Of a stretch of DNA of 64,000 nt, positions 21,467 to 32,927 are shown piece by piece. This DNA comes from Steromphala cineraria (taxonomy: Eukaryota > Mollusca > Gastropoda > Trochida > Trochidae), in NCBI GenBank assembly GCA_916613615.1, contig OU744723.1, positions 63,992,239 through 64,056,238 of the forward strand. Direction: 5' to 3'. How positions within the stretch are numbered: position 1 is the first letter of the stretch; every line of letters starts with the position of its first letter. The notes under the pieces were generated by a model. That model did not search any database. It was given only the letters and a program-made list of their open reading frames with translations, and was not told the DNA's origin. Made by a program: the position numbers and the translations under genes.

Positions 21467-23473
21467 CATAATTTTGACCTATTGACCAAATCAAAAGCCT
21501 TCGCGAAGTCAACAAAAAATGCATACAACTTGCCTTTTTTGGATAGAATCCTATGAGCAATCGTATGGAGGATGAAGATGTTATCAATAGTGGAATATCC
21601 TTCTTTAAAACCGGCCTGCGACTCTGAGATATTATCATAAGCATCACACCAGAACTGGAGCCTAACCTTTATGATCGAAATATATAACTTGCTGAAGACA
21701 CTAAGTATAGTTATACCTCTATAGTAAGAGACTATATTTACGTCGCCTTTCTTATGGATGGGGACTATAACACCTACAGACCATTCCTCCGGAAATACTC
21801 CCTCATCGAACAATTTATTAAACAGAATGGTGATATATGGAACAATGACATCACAGGAATGCTTGAAGAACTCGGCGATTAATTTATCAACACCAGGTGA
21901 CTTAGAACATTTAAGTTTTTCAATTGCCTTAAACACCTCATCAACAGAAATAGGAGAATCTAGGATAGCTGCGACATTACCATCAGATACCTCAGAATAG
22001 TGAATATTACCCCCAGTTGTAGAGTCTAAGCAACTTCTCCACATATAAACATTGCTGGAATAATCATAACACTCTTGTAAAGAAATATTAGGCATAACAG
22101 GCGCCGAGCCTGAAAACTTCTTCAAAACACTCCAGAAAGTCTTACTTCTACCTAGACTATCAGTCAACAACCGTGCAACATTTTCATGATATGAACGTTT
22201 CTGATCCCTTATGACAGAGTTATATTTATTTTTAGCCTTCAGATATTTACCGAGAGCTTCATCATCTCTACAACTTCTAAAAGCAAGTAATAACCTCACC
22301 TTTTCAAAACGATAATATCTACAATCGGAATCAAACCAGGGTTGAGTTGTAACATTGTTTAGAGTACGTTTACGTTCCATACATTTACCAGCCTCATTAA
22401 TAGCTTTAGTGAACAGATCAACAGCTACAAAAATATTATCAAATATAAGATCAGAACACTCATGTAGCATCAATAAAAAAAATTCTGATATTAGGTTTTC
22501 TCTAAACAGTTCAGCTTTATTTTCATCCCACACAAAGCGGTAATCGTCGAGTGGTACACGTGCATCACGATCCTGCACGGGTTTTGCCGGATAGTCACGT
22601 GATTGAAATTGACAACATAACGGTGGATGATCACAGTCTGACCGCGATAAGACGTTGAATTGTTTACAAACATCAAACAACGGTGATGAGGAAATAATAT
22701 AGTCAATAACACTCTTTCCAGAATGACTCAGAAATGTAAAATCACCAACGTCAGCGTCTTGGCCACAGCGGCCATTCATTATGAATATGTTTAAGACAGC
22801 AAACCAACTAAGAAGTTTTTTCCCAAGTAGGTTTACAACTTTATCACAAGAGCGACGTTTTATTGACATTGTGTCGAATATTATGTTAATACTGTCATCA
22901 CCTATGGCATCGGATATGCTGTCATCAACACTGTCTTGTTCTTGTTCACCGGTTCTTGCATTTAGATCACCTCCGATAATGACATATGGGTCATCCACCT
23001 CACACAATAGTGACAGTAACGATTCAAAATAATATGTTAATCCACAAGAGAATGGTTTAGAGTCATACCATGAAGATCCAGGAGGGTTCACGTAAACAAC
23101 AGACAAAAGAACATCTTTGTCCCGACAAAATACAGATTTGTCAAATAAAATGAAGACAGCATTATCAATAATTCTAAACAATTTTACATGCAAGTCTAAA
23201 TACTTCCTTATTACCAGACCAACGCCACCAGAAGGTCTTCCTGATGTAGATGATTTTAAAGCGTCAACAGAATAATATTTAAAGTCATGAAACACTGATA
23301 AATAATCGAATCCGATAGTCCAAGTTTCAGATAAACCTATGATATCAAAATCATTTATGAAGGAAATAAAGTCATCATCATTACTTTTATTGCGAAAACC
23401 TGCTATATTCCAGAAGAGACAGTTCTGGAAGTTGTTTATGTCCTGGCATTGTAACCTGGGTCGGCCACATCCC
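21456..23473 (-). pseudogene. LINE-B ORF2 N-terminal half, copy 2
   Basis: Same APE plus RT frame as 4324-6340. A few residues differ (KSSTSGRPSGGVGLVI for KTSTSGRPSGGVVLLI; SYYRG for SNYRG). The Academ-like transposon sits directly upstream of it, at the TAG stop codon separating ORF1 and ORF2, so ORF1 and ORF2 are now 6.9 kb apart. Confidence 0.88.
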
Positions 23474-23476
23474 TAG

Positions 23477-24784
23477 TAGTCCACCAGCCAGGTGTGGAGA
23501 ATTTTACATATGCTCTCCCCAAAAGCTAGAAAATATCTAAGTGGATAAAATGTTTCTTTTTTCATTCAGGTACATGAAAAAAATGGATGTCAAGTTTGGA
23601 ACTGGTGCATTTTTTTTTTTTGGCCCCCTAAAGTTTTGTGTGTGAAGTCCTCATGCCATTTGAGAAATGTAATTAGTTGTGAGGAAGCATCTCCTAACAG
23701 AGTTATCTCCCTTATTTGCTGTTGACCTTTGTTTACAAAATGGCGGTTTGTCAAGTCCAAGGACAAATGTTTATGTGGCAATCATTCATGTTTCGATGTC
23801 ATAGAAATGAATAAAGATGAGGTCACAAAATCCAGTCAACATCAGAAGTAAATCAAGGTAAGTTTTTTTTCCTCTTCTCAGCTAAATATCTTTGAAAACA
23901 ATGTTTGAATTTTTTACTGGTTGAACCAATAGGATAACTAAAACATTAGTTCTGTCAATATTAAAGGACAATGCTGATATTTCTTATGCTACAGTGGAAT
24001 ATTATAGAAATATGACATGATCCCCAGGGTTTAAATGAATCACCAAAGGCAAATATTTATTTACAAAGGTAAAAAGAAATTGTAAGGGGAATGCATGTGG
24101 GGCCTATTTTGGGATGGATTTATTGAAAATGTATTTTTTCTGTTGTAAGCCAAATGTTTCTCCCACAATTTTATTAATTAAACCTAATATATTTTCTTGT
24201 CTTATCATTTGTAAAGTGTTTTAAAGGTAAAATTGGAATATTTAAAAATGTTATGTTCATCTAACCCTAAATGGGCCTCACCATTACTTTCCTAACAAAA
24301 AAGGCATATACTATTTCCCAACAACTAATTATACTAGCAGAAATTCATGAGGTGAACGTCACAAAGAGTAAGTTTTAGAATCATTATAACATGACATCTT
24401 ATTAAGTTATTTTTTGGTAAAAATCAGTTCTGTTATTAAACATTAAATTGTCATTACCAAATGTTTCTTTTTGTTAATAGTCATCAATATCATTTACATT
24501 AACACATTAATTATCATTTCAAATTGGCCTTTTAATATTTTTTTATTAAATATAATAATTGATAATTTGATATGATAATGTGATAATAATGATTGAAATA
24601 CTTATTAGATCATTTGTTTATTATTATTATTATTATAATTATTATTATTATTATTATTATATACTTCTTAGAAAACTTAATACCTTTGTATATATACTTT
24701 TTATAGTAATAATAATAAGCCAAAATATTGAATTTCTATTCATCCACATTAACTTTTTATAGATATCAATTATTTATATTTCAG
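23477..24784. other. 5' non-coding region of the Academ-like element
   Basis: Holds the left TIR, a poly-T run near 23610, AT-rich sequence and a (TTA)n stretch near 24620-24660. The bases before 24785 (tatttatatttcag) form a good splice acceptor directly ahead of an ATG, so an upstream exon may exist in this region. I could not identify that exon. Confidence 0.6.
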
Positions 24785-26464
24785 ATGAATCCAGGCTCCC
24801 CTACTGAACTCAAGATGGATTATCCAGCACTGAATTTGAAAAACTGTCTTCTATGTCAAACAGAAAAACAAGAAAATCTAAGAAGTCCCTATGTTGAAGG
24901 CAAACTTTCATTTAATAGAGCACTGAAGGAGAGATATGATGCAGGGGATACAACTGTCTACAATCGGATAACATCTGCTCTTCAGGTTGTGAACAACCAG
25001 CCATCATTTTCACTGAAGCCTGACATTGATGTATTCTGGCATAAGAGTTGTTTTTCAACGTTTTCAAGTTCAACAAACATTTCTCGTATCATATCTAATA
25101 GAACTGGTTGTGATGAATTATCCACCCCCTCCAGAAAAAGAAGACATTCTTTCGAATGGAAAACACTTTGTATGTTTTGTGGTCAGAAATCGGTCAACAA
25201 AGACAAAAAACTTATCAATGTCTCCACTTTTGATTTTTGCAAGACACTGGAGCAAAGAGCTATGGCCAAAAAAGATCATGACCTCATGTGTCAGGTAGGA
25301 GACTTTTCAAAATTGATGAGTTTAGAGGCAAGATATCACAAGGCATGTCACAGCCGATACATTGTTTGTGAAAAGCAGAAATCATCATCCAATACCTGTC
25401 ATCAACTTACATTTAAACAATTAATGGAAACACTGCTACCAGATCTTGCACAAGGGAGAGCCTTCGACATGAACAAAATTCTAGAAAGATACCAAACCAA
25501 TCTGAACAGACATCTTCCAGAGGACACAACATCATCATTTTCTAAGCATAAACTGAAGGCAAAGATTCAAGCACAGTATGGTGACTCAGTTGTTTTTATA
25601 CAGACTTCCACCACAAGACCCGAGCTTGTCATAAGCCATACAGTACAGGTGCAAGATATCATCAACAAATATGCCAGTACGCATGAATCACCATTGGAAA
25701 ACCTCAAGGAAACGCAAAATGATAATAAAACTTTTAATCCTAGCTCAGTACTTCTCCACGCTGCAAACTACCTTCGACAGCTTTCAAGGCATTGTGATGG
25801 TATCTCTCATCAGCCTCTTAACCCATGTGACATTAGAGAAAAAAACTGTGAAGAAATGGTTCCCCATGAACTCTATACATTCTTTTACAGACTCCTGGCA
25901 GCTTCAGCTTTGGATCAAGTTGACATGGATTATTACAGCAAAGCACAGATGATAAAGTGGAAATCTCCGAAGGAATTTCAAGATGATGAATTAGAGATGG
26001 GAGGTTTTCATAGAGCAATGAATTTCATCGGTGACATTGGACATATCATGCAGGACAGTGGCTTTGAAGATATTCTTGTGGAGTCCAACCTGTATGGGCC
26101 TGCAGTTGTCAATCAAATCATGAAAGGAAAAGCCTATAACCGGGGTGTTCGAGTTCACAAAATGATGAATGAAGCTTTAAATCGTCTTAGATGGGATGCA
26201 TGCTGTGATTGGTTTCTCACTTCGGAGCATTGCTTGTCAGAAGATGCTACACATGCCATCCAAACCTCAGTGCAGCAGTGTTTCACAGCAATGAATGATG
26301 CAGAGTATGGCAACAAGGAAACAACACAGGACCTGTCGCAGTCTGTACAAGATGTAATACAGAAGGCTAGACCACTAATGGACATCAGGAAAGTATTTAT
26401 TGAAACTGGCAAAAGCGCTTCCTACACCTTCACTTTCTGGAACCACTACATTGATATGTTTTAA
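24785..26464 (+). CDS. Academ-like transposase, N-terminal part (paired zinc-binding motifs)
   Basis: The frame from the ATG at 24785 has 559 residues before TAA at 26462-26464. It could start further upstream by splicing. Two similar zinc-binding units are visible: C21-x2-C24 with WHKSC (H86, C89), and C129-x2-C132 with RYHKAC (H185, C188). This eight-ligand pattern fits the Cys8-type zinc finger reported for Academ proteins, as far as I recall. Later parts include LNRHLPEDTTSSFSKHKLK and a helical region ending in SASYTFTFWNHYIDM. The frame after the TAA is the same one and continues without a gap into the nuclease part, so this is almost certainly one gene with a nonsense codon. Confidence 0.75.
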   Translation: MNPGSPTELKMDYPALNLKNCLLCQTEKQENLRSPYVEGKLSFNRALKERYDAGDTTVYNRITSALQVVNNQPSFSLKPDIDVFWHKSCFSTFSSSTNISRIISNRTGCDELSTPSRKRRHSFEWKTLCMFCGQKSVNKDKKLINVSTFDFCKTLEQRAMAKKDHDLMCQVGDFSKLMSLEARYHKACHSRYIVCEKQKSSSNTCHQLTFKQLMETLLPDLAQGRAFDMNKILERYQTNLNRHLPEDTTSSFSKHKLKAKIQAQYGDSVVFIQTSTTRPELVISHTVQVQDIINKYASTHESPLENLKETQNDNKTFNPSSVLLHAANYLRQLSRHCDGISHQPLNPCDIREKNCEEMVPHELYTFFYRLLAASALDQVDMDYYSKAQMIKWKSPKEFQDDELEMGGFHRAMNFIGDIGHIMQDSGFEDILVESNLYGPAVVNQIMKGKAYNRGVRVHKMMNEALNRLRWDACCDWFLTSEHCLSEDATHAIQTSVQQCFTAMNDAEYGNKETTQDLSQSVQDVIQKARPLMDIRKVFIETGKSASYTFTFWNHYIDMF

Positions 26465-28729
26465 CTACTTCTGGACTATATCGCAGCAAAAAGAGATGAC
26501 AACAGGTCCTTGGAACTAGAATCATTTGCAGAAATGTTACCATATGATTTCATGTGTGGACATTTGAACTATGGCAGATGGGGATCAGTCAACGTTGCTG
26601 AAGGACACCTGATGAAGGACAGGAAACCTCACATCTATGAAGCTTTGTCAAATGGAAACTGGTCTCTACATCACACTGTCAGACCATTCAGTGGTATTTG
26701 GCATGACATGGGTATTGAACAGTCCCTTAATAAAGACTGTGGAAAACATCACCAACTGTACACGACAGAGACAGCTTTCAACAAGTATTATCTCACAGCA
26801 CATCTTAAGGCGGAAGTAAGAGCAGCAATGAAGCAACTGTCAGGATTCCAGGAAAGCTACATGACTCTGCACAAGGAAAGCACTCCTTCGAGGATGACCA
26901 AGGATGAAAATGACATACAGAACATTGCATGTACAGTTTCAGAGAGAATGGTGAATCCTTTAATTATTGAAACAGGCTCGTCTTCAGACAACAAGCAACC
27001 ACTCATTAACATTGCTTCATCAACAGTTGTACCCGAGGATATCGCCTCTCGTTTGTGCCAAGTCAAGCATGAAGGTGTGATGGAAATGAAGAACTTTATA
27101 ACTTCAAGGCTGAATTCAGATGAGGTAGATTTCTTTGCTCCCATGAAGCGATCTGGTATAAAAAAATTCTCAAGTTTGAACAAACAGTCAGTATCACAGG
27201 TGAAGAAGAACTCACAACAGCTCTACATTGACAGACAAGTATTCAGCAGACTAGCGGTCTTAGCCCAATCACGAGATATCAACATGCAAGATGTTCTACA
27301 ACATGAATTGGCTCCTGTGCCGCTCTCATTGTTTAACATAGATGGAACAATGCGTAAAACTGCCAAAAATATGACCTTATCCTGGATGGAAAGAGATTTT
27401 GCTATTGACAACATTCCCCCTTCCGATGAAACAGCACTACTTGTTGTAGACTTCATGATGATACTGAGAATGGTTTGTACCGATACAAGTTCCTGTAAAA
27501 CATTTGGAGAACTCTCTGACACAATTCTCTCTGTTATTCTCAGCCATGGATTCAAGTTCATTGCTGTTGTTGGGGATAGCTATAGTGCAAAGTACTCTAT
27601 CAAAGCTTGTGAGAGATCAAGAAGAGGTCATATTCAAATGCAAGAAATCTACAATCCTTCCAGAAACACACCTCTTCCAAAACAACGGAACAAAATGCTC
27701 TCCAACCCAAAGAATAAGTCATCCACAGCTGACTTCATAATGAATGACTGGATCAGACAGTGTCAAGAGATTCTACCAGAAGAAAACCTTGTCTACTTGG
27801 CGGGCGGTTTTTCGGACTCTCGTAAGGCAGTTGAAGTAAGAAAAGGAAGAATGATGAATGTTCCCGAGTTAGAATCTGATCAAGAGGAAGCTGATTCACG
27901 TATGTTTCTGCATGTGAGCCATGGTATCGAAAACCTCAATGTCAAAAGAGTTGTCATCTGGAGCATAGATTCAGATGTTGCTGCCATATGTCCAAGAATT
28001 TGTGTCAAGCTGAAAATCAAAGATTTTTTCTTCAAAACTGGTGTTGGTCAGCGAAAACGTTTCATCCCTATGCACACTGTAGCAAATACAATTGGACATG
28101 ATATGTCATTAATATTGCCAGCTGTACATGCTCTCACTGGATGTGACTCCACAAGTGCTTTCTGTGGCATAGGAAAAGGAAAATGGGTGAAATGCATAAC
28201 CAGTAATCCTGACTTGATGAAATGGTTGATGGAGCTAGGAGTCAATGCCTCTACAATCACTGATGAGGCTCCCAAGGCATGTGTGTCACTCACCACTCTT
28301 GCATACAGTCAAAAGAAGTGGAATAATCTCAACTCACTTAGATATGAACTCTTCTGCAACAAGAGAATCAACAGTGAAAAGCTTCCACCCACAATGGATG
28401 CATTCATGTTACACCTGAAACGTGTAAACTACCAAGCCTTCATTTGGATTCATGCAGAAGAAGCAATGCTGAACCTGCCAAACCCCCTTCAATGTGTCTG
28501 GACAACAAGTACAACAGGACAGTTAGTTCCACACATGATGTCCAAGAATCCTGCCCCAGATGCTCTGCTTATTTTCATTGACTGTGGTTGTAAGGGCATT
28601 TGTGACAGCAGAAGATGCAGATGCAGAAAGGAGGAAATGACATGTAGTGACCTATGTGCATGTAGCAATGTGGAATGTACAAACAGAGTAGCTGAGAAAG
28701 GGGAAGATTCGGAGGATGATATGGAGTAA
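26465..28729 (+). CDS. Academ-like transposase, C-terminal part (FEN/XPG-like nuclease and CXC tail)
   Basis: Open in the same frame as the N-terminal part, with no ATG at its beginning; the first in-frame codons are CTA CTT CTG. Numbering from the TTG at 26510, the motifs line up with the FEN1/XPG family: LLVVDFMMIL (D314), VVGDSYSAKYSIKACERSRR (D356, like FEN1 VFDGKPP..K....R), ESDQEEADSRMFLH (E459, E460, D462), VIWSIDSDVAAI (D487, D489) and HALTGCDSTSAFCGIGKGK (D546 then GIGKGK, like the FEN1 LLGCDY...GIGPK region). A cysteine-rich tail (692-723, CGCKGIC...CRC...C...CAC...C) resembles a tesmin/TSO1 CXC zinc domain. Predicted role: DNA nuclease of the transposon. Confidence 0.75.
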   Translation, partial: LLLDYIAAKRDDNRSLELESFAEMLPYDFMCGHLNYGRWGSVNVAEGHLMKDRKPHIYEALSNGNWSLHHTVRPFSGIWHDMGIEQSLNKDCGKHHQLYTTETAFNKYYLTAHLKAEVRAAMKQLSGFQESYMTLHKESTPSRMTKDENDIQNIACTVSERMVNPLIIETGSSSDNKQPLINIASSTVVPEDIASRLCQVKHEGVMEMKNFITSRLNSDEVDFFAPMKRSGIKKFSSLNKQSVSQVKKNSQQLYIDRQVFSRLAVLAQSRDINMQDVLQHELAPVPLSLFNIDGTMRKTAKNMTLSWMERDFAIDNIPPSDETALLVVDFMMILRMVCTDTSSCKTFGELSDTILSVILSHGFKFIAVVGDSYSAKYSIKACERSRRGHIQMQEIYNPSRNTPLPKQRNKMLSNPKNKSSTADFIMNDWIRQCQEILPEENLVYLAGGFSDSRKAVEVRKGRMMNVPELESDQEEADSRMFLHVSHGIENLNVKRVVIWSIDSDVAAICPRICVKLKIKDFFFKTGVGQRKRFIPMHTVANTIGHDMSLILPAVHALTGCDSTSAFCGIGKGKWVKCITSNPDLMKWLMELGVNASTITDEAPKACVSLTTLAYSQKKWNNLNSLRYELFCNKRINSEKLPPTMDAFMLHLKRVNYQAFIWIHAEEAMLNLPNPLQCVWTTSTTGQLVPHMMSKNPAPDALLIFIDCGCKGICDSRRCRCRKEEMTCSDLCACSNVECTNRVAEKGEDSEDDME

Positions 28730-28768
28730 ATGAGTAAACCATAAGCATGTACTGACCAAGACTATGAC

Positions 28769-29600
28769 ATGCTCTCAATGACTGTGTACTCTTAAATGTG
28801 AATCTTCAATAACAATGAACTGTAAAGTGTTAATCTTCAATGACTGTGAACTCTTAAATGTGAATCTTCAATGACTGTGAACTCTTAAATGTGACTCTTC
28901 AATGACTGTAAACTCTGAAATGTGACTCTGCAATAACAATGAACTCTAAAATGTGAATCTTCAATAACAATGAACTCTTAAATGGGAATCTTCAATGACT
29001 GTGAACTCTTAAATGTGAATCTTTAATGACTGTGAACTCTTAAATGTGAATCTTTAATGACTGTGAACTCTTAAATGTGAATCTTCAATGACTGTGAACT
29101 CTAAAATGTGAATCTTCAACAACAATGAACTCTTAAATGTGAATCTTCAATGACTGTGAACTCTTAAATGTGACTCTTCAATGACTGTGAACTCTAAAAT
29201 GTAAATCTTCAATAACATTGAACTCTAAAATGTGAATCTTCAATAACATTGAACTCTAAAATGTGACTCTTCAATAACATTGAACTCTAAAATGTGACTC
29301 TTCAATGACTGTGAACTCAAAAGGGTGAATCTTCAATGACTGTGAACTCTGAAATGTGACTCTTCAATGACTGTGAACCCTAAAATGTGACTCTTCAATG
29401 ACTGTGAACCCTAAAATGTGACTCTTCAATGACTGTGAACTCTAAAATGTGAATCTTCAATAACATTGAACTCTAAAATGTGACTCTTCAATGACAGTGA
29501 ACCCTAAAATTTGAATCTGCAATGACTGTGAACTCTTATAATGCATATAATAACTTATGAATCAGCAATGACTATGAACTCTCAACTAGTGAATCTTTAT
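28769..29600. repeat. 31-bp minisatellite inside the Academ-like element
   Basis: About 27 units with consensus pieces gaatcttcaatgactgtg and aactcttaaatgt. Variants alternate 'aatgactg' and 'aataacaa/att'. It begins about 40 bases after the transposase stop codon. No coding capacity. Confidence 0.93.
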
Positions 29601-30357
29601 CAGTGACCCTTCACTTATTCGGATCAGCATTTCAGGTAATTATTCAGTCTTTAATGATAAATGTAAATGGGAAACTTGAAGCATGTAAGTAGCTAGACAG
29701 TCTTACTGTGAAGCATATCAACATTTAGTTCATTATTGAAGCTAGTCACCATAAGGGAACTAATTATCATCAAGGCTGTCCATACAATATATATAAATAT
29801 ATACCGAAATCCTTGAACACTGAATGACCTAGTGTGGAATATCTATAGGTAAATTTCAATTGCTATGTAAGTAAATATTAACAAATCATGCAAATAATAA
29901 AAACAAAACACAGATGAAAAGCTAAATTTGTTACATGTATATTACTTTAGAAGAAATAAATTATCTGAAAGGGTTTACAAAAAAAATCACCAAAAATAAA
30001 ATTTTCTTTAAATTTTTCAGGGTTTTTCATAATTTTTGTTTCACTTTTCTGGTTATAGATGATGTAAACAATTTATGAAACATCAATTCCCTCATACTAA
30101 AAAGTCCTATGTGCTTAAAAATTCAATTTTGCAAATAATAACCAATTTATAAAAAAAATACAATTTTCTTTGATTTTTTAGGTCTTTTTGCATAAAAATG
30201 CGTTTACCAGAAAATTGCACCACTACAAAAGTTGACATCCCCCTGGATTTTAATATAGAGGTGTTGCAGAAGCTAAAAATGCATTCATAGTTTTTCTAGC
30301 CAATGGGGTGAGCAAACTCCTTAATTAGAGCTCTTTATGAGTTTGGCTGGTGGACTA
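29601..30357. other. 3' non-coding region of the Academ-like element
   Basis: AT-rich and without genes. The last 150 bp are an imperfect inverted copy of the left end, finishing with the TIR. Confidence 0.7.
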
Positions 30358-30360
30358 TAG

Positions 30361-31516
30361 GTAGAATTGTTGTCATCGTTGTTAGAATGGTGAGGCGACA
30401 GTCTGGCGGTGCTATCCTCGTCAGTTGTAGATTCACTTGCTGGTAAATCAGGTGTCCTGTAGGGAAGACGGTCCTCCACAACTAGTTTTCCCTTCCTGTA
30501 GTAACCGTGTTTGTTTTTCTGTTTCAATTCGGCGATGGTCTTTCGCTGATTGGCGGTTAAGTCACTCGAGATTCCGTAACCGTTCGATTTCATATTGTCC
30601 CGACATTTCAGAGCTAGTATTTTATCATTAGTAGTTTTGAACTTCACAATAAGGGGTCTTGGGCGTTTCGATCTCGTTGATGGATTTCCTATTGAATTCT
30701 ATGTGAGTCCAAAATAATGTCATTGCAAAAATTCACCCCCGTACTGTGTTTATTCAGGATATCACACACGCGGACTTTGTAGTCACACATCGGCTCATCT
30801 GGCATTTCACTAACTTCATGCATCAGAACATTATTACGTCGATTATACTGGTCCATACGTTCCATATTGTCTTGCATCTCAATATCTAGTCTGTCGTTCA
30901 CGGCGTCTAAGTCTTAATGTAAAATGTTCTGTTGTGCCTTTATGCTCTCAAAGTCAACCTGTATTTCACTCACCGACGCGTTCAACTTTCTGGTATCAGA
31001 TTTTACGTCTCTTATATCACGGGCCAGTATACTTTTCATTGAGCGAATCTCTCGTAAAAGGTCCTCCTTCATAGTGGCAAAGTCACTGACAGTCACATTA
31101 TTAATATCACTGTGTTTAGGGGGTGGGCCTGGATTAGACTCTATATCTCCAGATAATAAGAGGGCATGAACACATATAATGTTCCTCGACAAAATCATTT
31201 CACTGCTTAGGATGAATATTGTAGAGAAGAGCCGATAGCCTACATACACACCGGGTGTCCATCTTGAGAACAGGTTGTACCCGGCAACATGGCCGACTTG
31301 CTTCGTACCTCGTGGTTGACGGAACAGGCCAATTTTCATTCTCCATTGCGCCACTGATACCCCCATAACGCTGAGGTTGCTGCTTTAAGAGATTTGATAC
31401 CTGTTTGGACCTCAGGTGTAAAGTTAGGCACTTAGGTATAGGGGAAAATGTCCCGAAACAGCGGATCACCCGGCATCTCTTCCAAGCACGTCTTGCTGGC
31501 TGCAAGGGCGGGTAAC
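30361..31516 (-). pseudogene. LINE-B ORF1 with 2A-like motif, copy 2
   Basis: Same as 6341-7500, with the same TAA near 30914 and the same frameshift near 30688. The hydrophobic leader has V56 changed to E (SSEMILS). Its C-terminal frame reads into the Academ-like TIR because the original TAG stop was split by that insertion. Confidence 0.8.
31124..31150 (-). other. 2A-like recoding motif in LINE-B ORF1, copy 2
   Basis: GDIESNPGP, identical to 7108-7134. Confidence 0.85.
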
Positions 31517-31530
31517 TCTTTTTTGTAAAA

Positions 31531-32407
31531 TTCTTGTAAAATTCGCTGATGATGCTGCTGTTGCAGGATTAATAACGAACTGTGATGAAACATCCTACCG
31601 CAGAGAAATAGCCGAGTTCCGTGAATGGTGTAATGACAATTTCCTGGTATTGAATACTAATAAGACTAAAGAAATGATTATAGTCTTTCGGATTAAGAAG
31701 CAAGTTAAATCACCAGTGTGCATTGATAATTGTGATATCGAAATTGTGACTGAATACAAATATCTTGGAACTGTGATTGATGAAAAGCTCAACTGGAACT
31801 CAAACACTGCTAAAGTTTACGCTAAATGCCAGCAAAGATTGTTTTTCCTCAGACGTCTTAAATCTTTTAATTTAAGCCCATTTACACTTGTTCTCTTTTA
31901 CAAAACTTTTATTCAAAGTGCTCTCTGTTTTTCTATTCAGACGTGGTTTGGGGCTCTCTCGGTTAAAAACAAAAACAAACTATCCAAAATGATAAATTTT
32001 GCCAGCAAAATTTGCGGAATATCTCTTGAAGATATCACAACTTTAGGCACGCGGCATATAGAAATTTTATCTGGAAAAATTATTTCCAATCCCGATCATT
32101 TTCTGCATAAAGAATATAAACTTTTACCTTCAGGTCGCCGCTATCAAACTCCTCGCTTCAAAACCAAGAGAGCTTCGAACTCATTTGTTCCTTTTAGCAT
32201 TATTATTTCAAATAAATTTAACCGTTTGTAACTTTATTTCATTATTGTTATACCCATCTTAACTGCGTCAGTGATGTGTATTTATGAATATGTGTGTGAA
32301 TGTGTGCGTGTTATGTTGTCTACATGTATGGTATTTTAATATTTATATAATTTATCTCTGTCACAGTTGTTTGTAGCATGTAAAACAAATTCCCTTTATG
32401 GGTAATA

Positions 32408-32410
<3 letters not shown>
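31531..32410 (+). pseudogene. LINE-A 3' part: FADD box, RT C-terminus and 3' UTR, copy 2
   Basis: Counterpart of 7515-8394. FADD is at 31542-31553. Here the frame is open through LITNCDETSYRREIAEF, where unit 1 has a TGA, so this copy keeps a longer uninterrupted RT tail. Two other residue differences are visible (SKMINF for SKIINF; IISNPD for IISDPD). It is followed by a shorter TAT microsatellite. Confidence 0.88.
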
Positions 32411-32441
<31 letters not shown>

Positions 32442-32722
32442 GTTATTTAACAAACTTTTCGAGGGCGGTGCTCGAGATGAGTTTTTTTAATTAACTACCG
32501 TAGTAAGGGTGATTAAACGACTTACACCACGTGGACATACTCATCCTTTAAGTGTGTAACATATTTTGCATGATAAAAAATCATATACAACATAATTATT
32601 CCTATTTTTCTATTATGTGTGCGTGTTATGTTGTCTACATGTATGGTATTTTAATATTTATATAATTTATCTCTGTCACAGTTGTTTGTAGCATGTAAAA
32701 CAAATTCCCTTTATGGGTAATA

Positions 32723-32756
<34 letters not shown>

Positions 32757-32927
32757 GTTATTTAACAAACTTTTCGAGGGCGGTGCTCGAGATGAGTTTT
32801 TTTAATTAACTACCGTAGTAAGGGTGATTAAACGACTTACACCACGTGGACATACTCATCCTTTAAGTGTGTAACATATTTTGCATGATAAAAAATCATA
32901 TACAACATAATTATTCCTATTTTTCTA
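32300..32927. repeat. 314-bp tandem duplication of the LINE-A 3' end
   Basis: 32300-32613 is repeated as 32614-32927, including the LINE 3' UTR end, the TAT microsatellite and the following spacer. Unit 1 has one copy. The repeats are nearly identical, so the event is recent and happened after the unit duplication. Confidence 0.92.

Larger units (their letters stand above)
23477..30357 (+). mobile_element. 6.9 kb Academ-like DNA transposon inserted in LINE-B of unit 2
   Basis: The ends are inverted: tagtccaccagcca at 23477 and tggctggtggacta at 30344-30357. Weaker inverted similarity runs about 150 bp inward (gctctccccaaaagctagaaaa against gctcaccccattggctagaaaa; ggatgtcaa...ggtgca on both sides). 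TAG flanks both ends (23474-23476 and 30358-30360), and unit 1 has a single TAG at 6342-6344, so the empty site is visible in the same window. The element carries one long zinc-binding/nuclease gene on its plus strand and a 31-bp minisatellite. Academ elements are described, as I recall, as producing 3-4 bp target duplications and encoding an XPG-like nuclease; the class assignment rests on that. Confidence 0.85.

Noticed and set aside
24785..28729. hAT, PiggyBac or KDZ (Zisupton-type) transposase
   Set aside because: The 3-bp TAG duplication and FEN/XPG-like motif order do not fit. The CXC tail alone also occurs in KDZ proteins, so this was considered but is less likely.
28769..29600. CRISPR-like array
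   Set aside because: Plain 31-bp minisatellite with no spacers.
23477..30357. Captured host nuclease gene rather than a transposon
   Set aside because: TIRs, a target duplication and an empty site enclose the gene exactly, and the gene fills the interior.
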